DNA from: Sutterella sp.
GTDB lineage: Bacteria > Pseudomonadota > Gammaproteobacteria > Burkholderiales > Burkholderiaceae_F
Direction: 5' to 3'
NCBI GenBank assembly: GCA_019410445.1
Contig: DXSO01000108.1
Span: forward strand, 1-6,021
DNA: 6,021 nucleotides
The position numbers and the translations under genes are program-made. Below, piece after piece: positions 5,619 to 6,021 of the stretch; within the stretch, counting starts at the first letter, position 1; every line of letters begins with the position of its first letter. The notes below the pieces were generated by a model that saw only the letters and a list, made by a program, of their open reading frames with translations, searched no databases and was not told where the DNA came from.

Positions 5619-5646
5619 TGCATGCCGACGTGTGTTTCGGCATGCA
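5619..5646 (-). terminator. Perfect 10-bp hairpin, terminator-like for the minus strand
   Basis: TGCATGCCGA (5619-5628) pairs perfectly with TCGGCATGCA (5637-5646) around an 8-base loop. Six As (5611-5616) lie two bases before the left arm, so minus-strand transcripts would read the hairpin followed by CG and six Us, a reasonable intrinsic terminator. On the + strand the stem is followed by ATCGAATCTTT, which is poor. All visible genes are on the + strand, so it would stop antisense transcription entering sucD, or act in the leader of the TerC-family gene. Confidence 0.5.
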
Positions 5647-5676
5647 ATCGAATCTTTCCAGCAAATTCAGCAAAGA

Positions 5677-5681
5677 GGGAG
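5677..5681 (+). promoter_or_regulatory. Ribosome binding site of the TerC-family gene
   Basis: GGGAG ends 11 bases before the ATG at 5693, slightly long but the best site available. An in-frame upstream ATG at 5642 lies in the 3' arm of the hairpin and has no ribosome binding site, so 5693 is preferred. Confidence 0.55.
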
Positions 5682-5692
5682 CGACTTCCATC

Positions 5693-6021
5693 ATGGAATG
5701 GCTTTGGGATTTATTGGTTAATTTGCATTGGGGTGCGGTCGGTCAGATCATCATGATCGATATTCTCCTGGGCGGCGACAATGCGGTTGTTATTGCGCTT
5801 GCATGTCGTAACCTGCCGCATGAGCAACGTAACAAGGGGGTCTTTTGGGGGACGTTTGGTGCGATTGCACTGCGTGTGATCCTTATTACGTTTGCCGTGA
5901 TGCTGTTGGATCTGCCATTCCTCAAAATGGTAGGGGCGGCGCTGCTTGTGTGGATCGGCGTCAAGCTGTTGGTTCCAGAGGAAGAACATGGCAGCGAGAA
6001 GATTGAAGGTTCAGCCAAGCT
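5693..6021 (+). CDS. TerC/YjbE-type integral membrane protein, 5' part
   Basis: The first 109 residues are present and the gene continues past the window end. TerC-family proteins are polytopic inner-membrane proteins; several characterised members export manganese or protect against metal and membrane stress, but the role of this subgroup is not settled. The family hallmark Leu-Leu-Gly-Gly-Asp-Asn-Ala-Val-Val-Ile-Ala-Leu is at 25-36, with Asp29 and Asn30 the conserved intramembrane polar pair. Membrane segments are seen near 14-36, 48-72 and 75-95, followed by an acidic loop (Pro-Glu-Glu-Glu at 95-98) and a charged linker. A TerC-family gene directly after sucCD is a known arrangement in Burkholderiales. 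No yybP-ykoY manganese riboswitch is recognisable upstream. Confidence 0.92.
   Translation, partial: MEWLWDLLVNLHWGAVGQIIMIDILLGGDNAVVIALACRNLPHEQRNKGVFWGTFGAIALRVILITFAVMLLDLPFLKMVGAALLVWIGVKLLVPEEEHGSEKIEGSAK

Noticed and set aside
5553..5692. A yybP-ykoY manganese riboswitch upstream of the TerC-family gene
   Set aside because: Such riboswitches precede some TerC-family genes, but the 140 bases show only simple hairpins and I could not find the conserved multi-stem core. A covariance-model search would settle it.
1..6021. CRISPR arrays, insertion sequences, tRNA or rRNA genes, phage genes
   Set aside because: No regularly spaced repeats, transposase or integrase frames, or RNA gene sequences were seen on either strand. 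The window reads as ordinary core chromosome.

Overview
The window looks like a stretch of core chromosome from a Gram-negative betaproteobacterium, most likely of the order Burkholderiales. The evidence is in the proteins and their order. RecA carries a Leu-Pro-Gly-Leu-Gln sequence in its L1 loop. SucD has the long N-terminal CoA-binding region seen in Burkholderiales, with Ala-Gly-Val-Asn-Pro and Pro-Pro-Ala-Gly-Ala-Ala segments. The order recA-recX ... sucC-sucD-terC is also a familiar Burkholderiales arrangement. Base composition looks balanced (roughly half GC by eye), much lower than in Burkholderia or Ralstonia. That would fit a gut-associated family such as Sutterellaceae, but this last step is a guess.

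Layout, all on the + strand. Positions 1-262 are non-coding recA upstream DNA with a long imperfect hairpin at 128-177 and no recognisable LexA box. recA is at 263-1447 and recX at 1462-1968, only 14 bases apart and with no terminator between them. An intrinsic terminator lies near 1998-2033. A sodium-dependent neurotransmitter:sodium symporter family (NSS/SNF) transporter is at 2087-3430. A 74-base gap holds a 13-bp-stem hairpin and an extended -10-like element. sucC (3505-4677) and sucD (4674-5552) overlap by ATGA. A 140-base gap has two hairpins. The start of a TerC/YjbE-type membrane protein gene (5693 onward) is cut by the window end.

Functions form three blocks. RecA and its modulator RecX are the recombination pair. 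SucC and SucD are the beta and alpha subunits of succinyl-CoA synthetase in the TCA cycle. The transporter and the TerC-family protein are separate inner-membrane proteins. The amino-acid-type transporter sits where a soluble conserved gene is usually found between recX and sucC in relatives (from memory), so it may be a lineage-specific insertion.

I found no mobile element, CRISPR array, RNA gene or obvious new multi-gene system. The observations most worth a second look are non-coding: the hairpin upstream of recA together with the missing SOS box, the Shine-Dalgarno-less sucC start behind a strong hairpin, and a hairpin after sucD that terminates better for antisense than for sense transcription. 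At protein level, the transporter's Na1 site appears altered, and RecA has extended termini and an unusual L2 loop. Long open frames on the minus strand are shadows of these genes.
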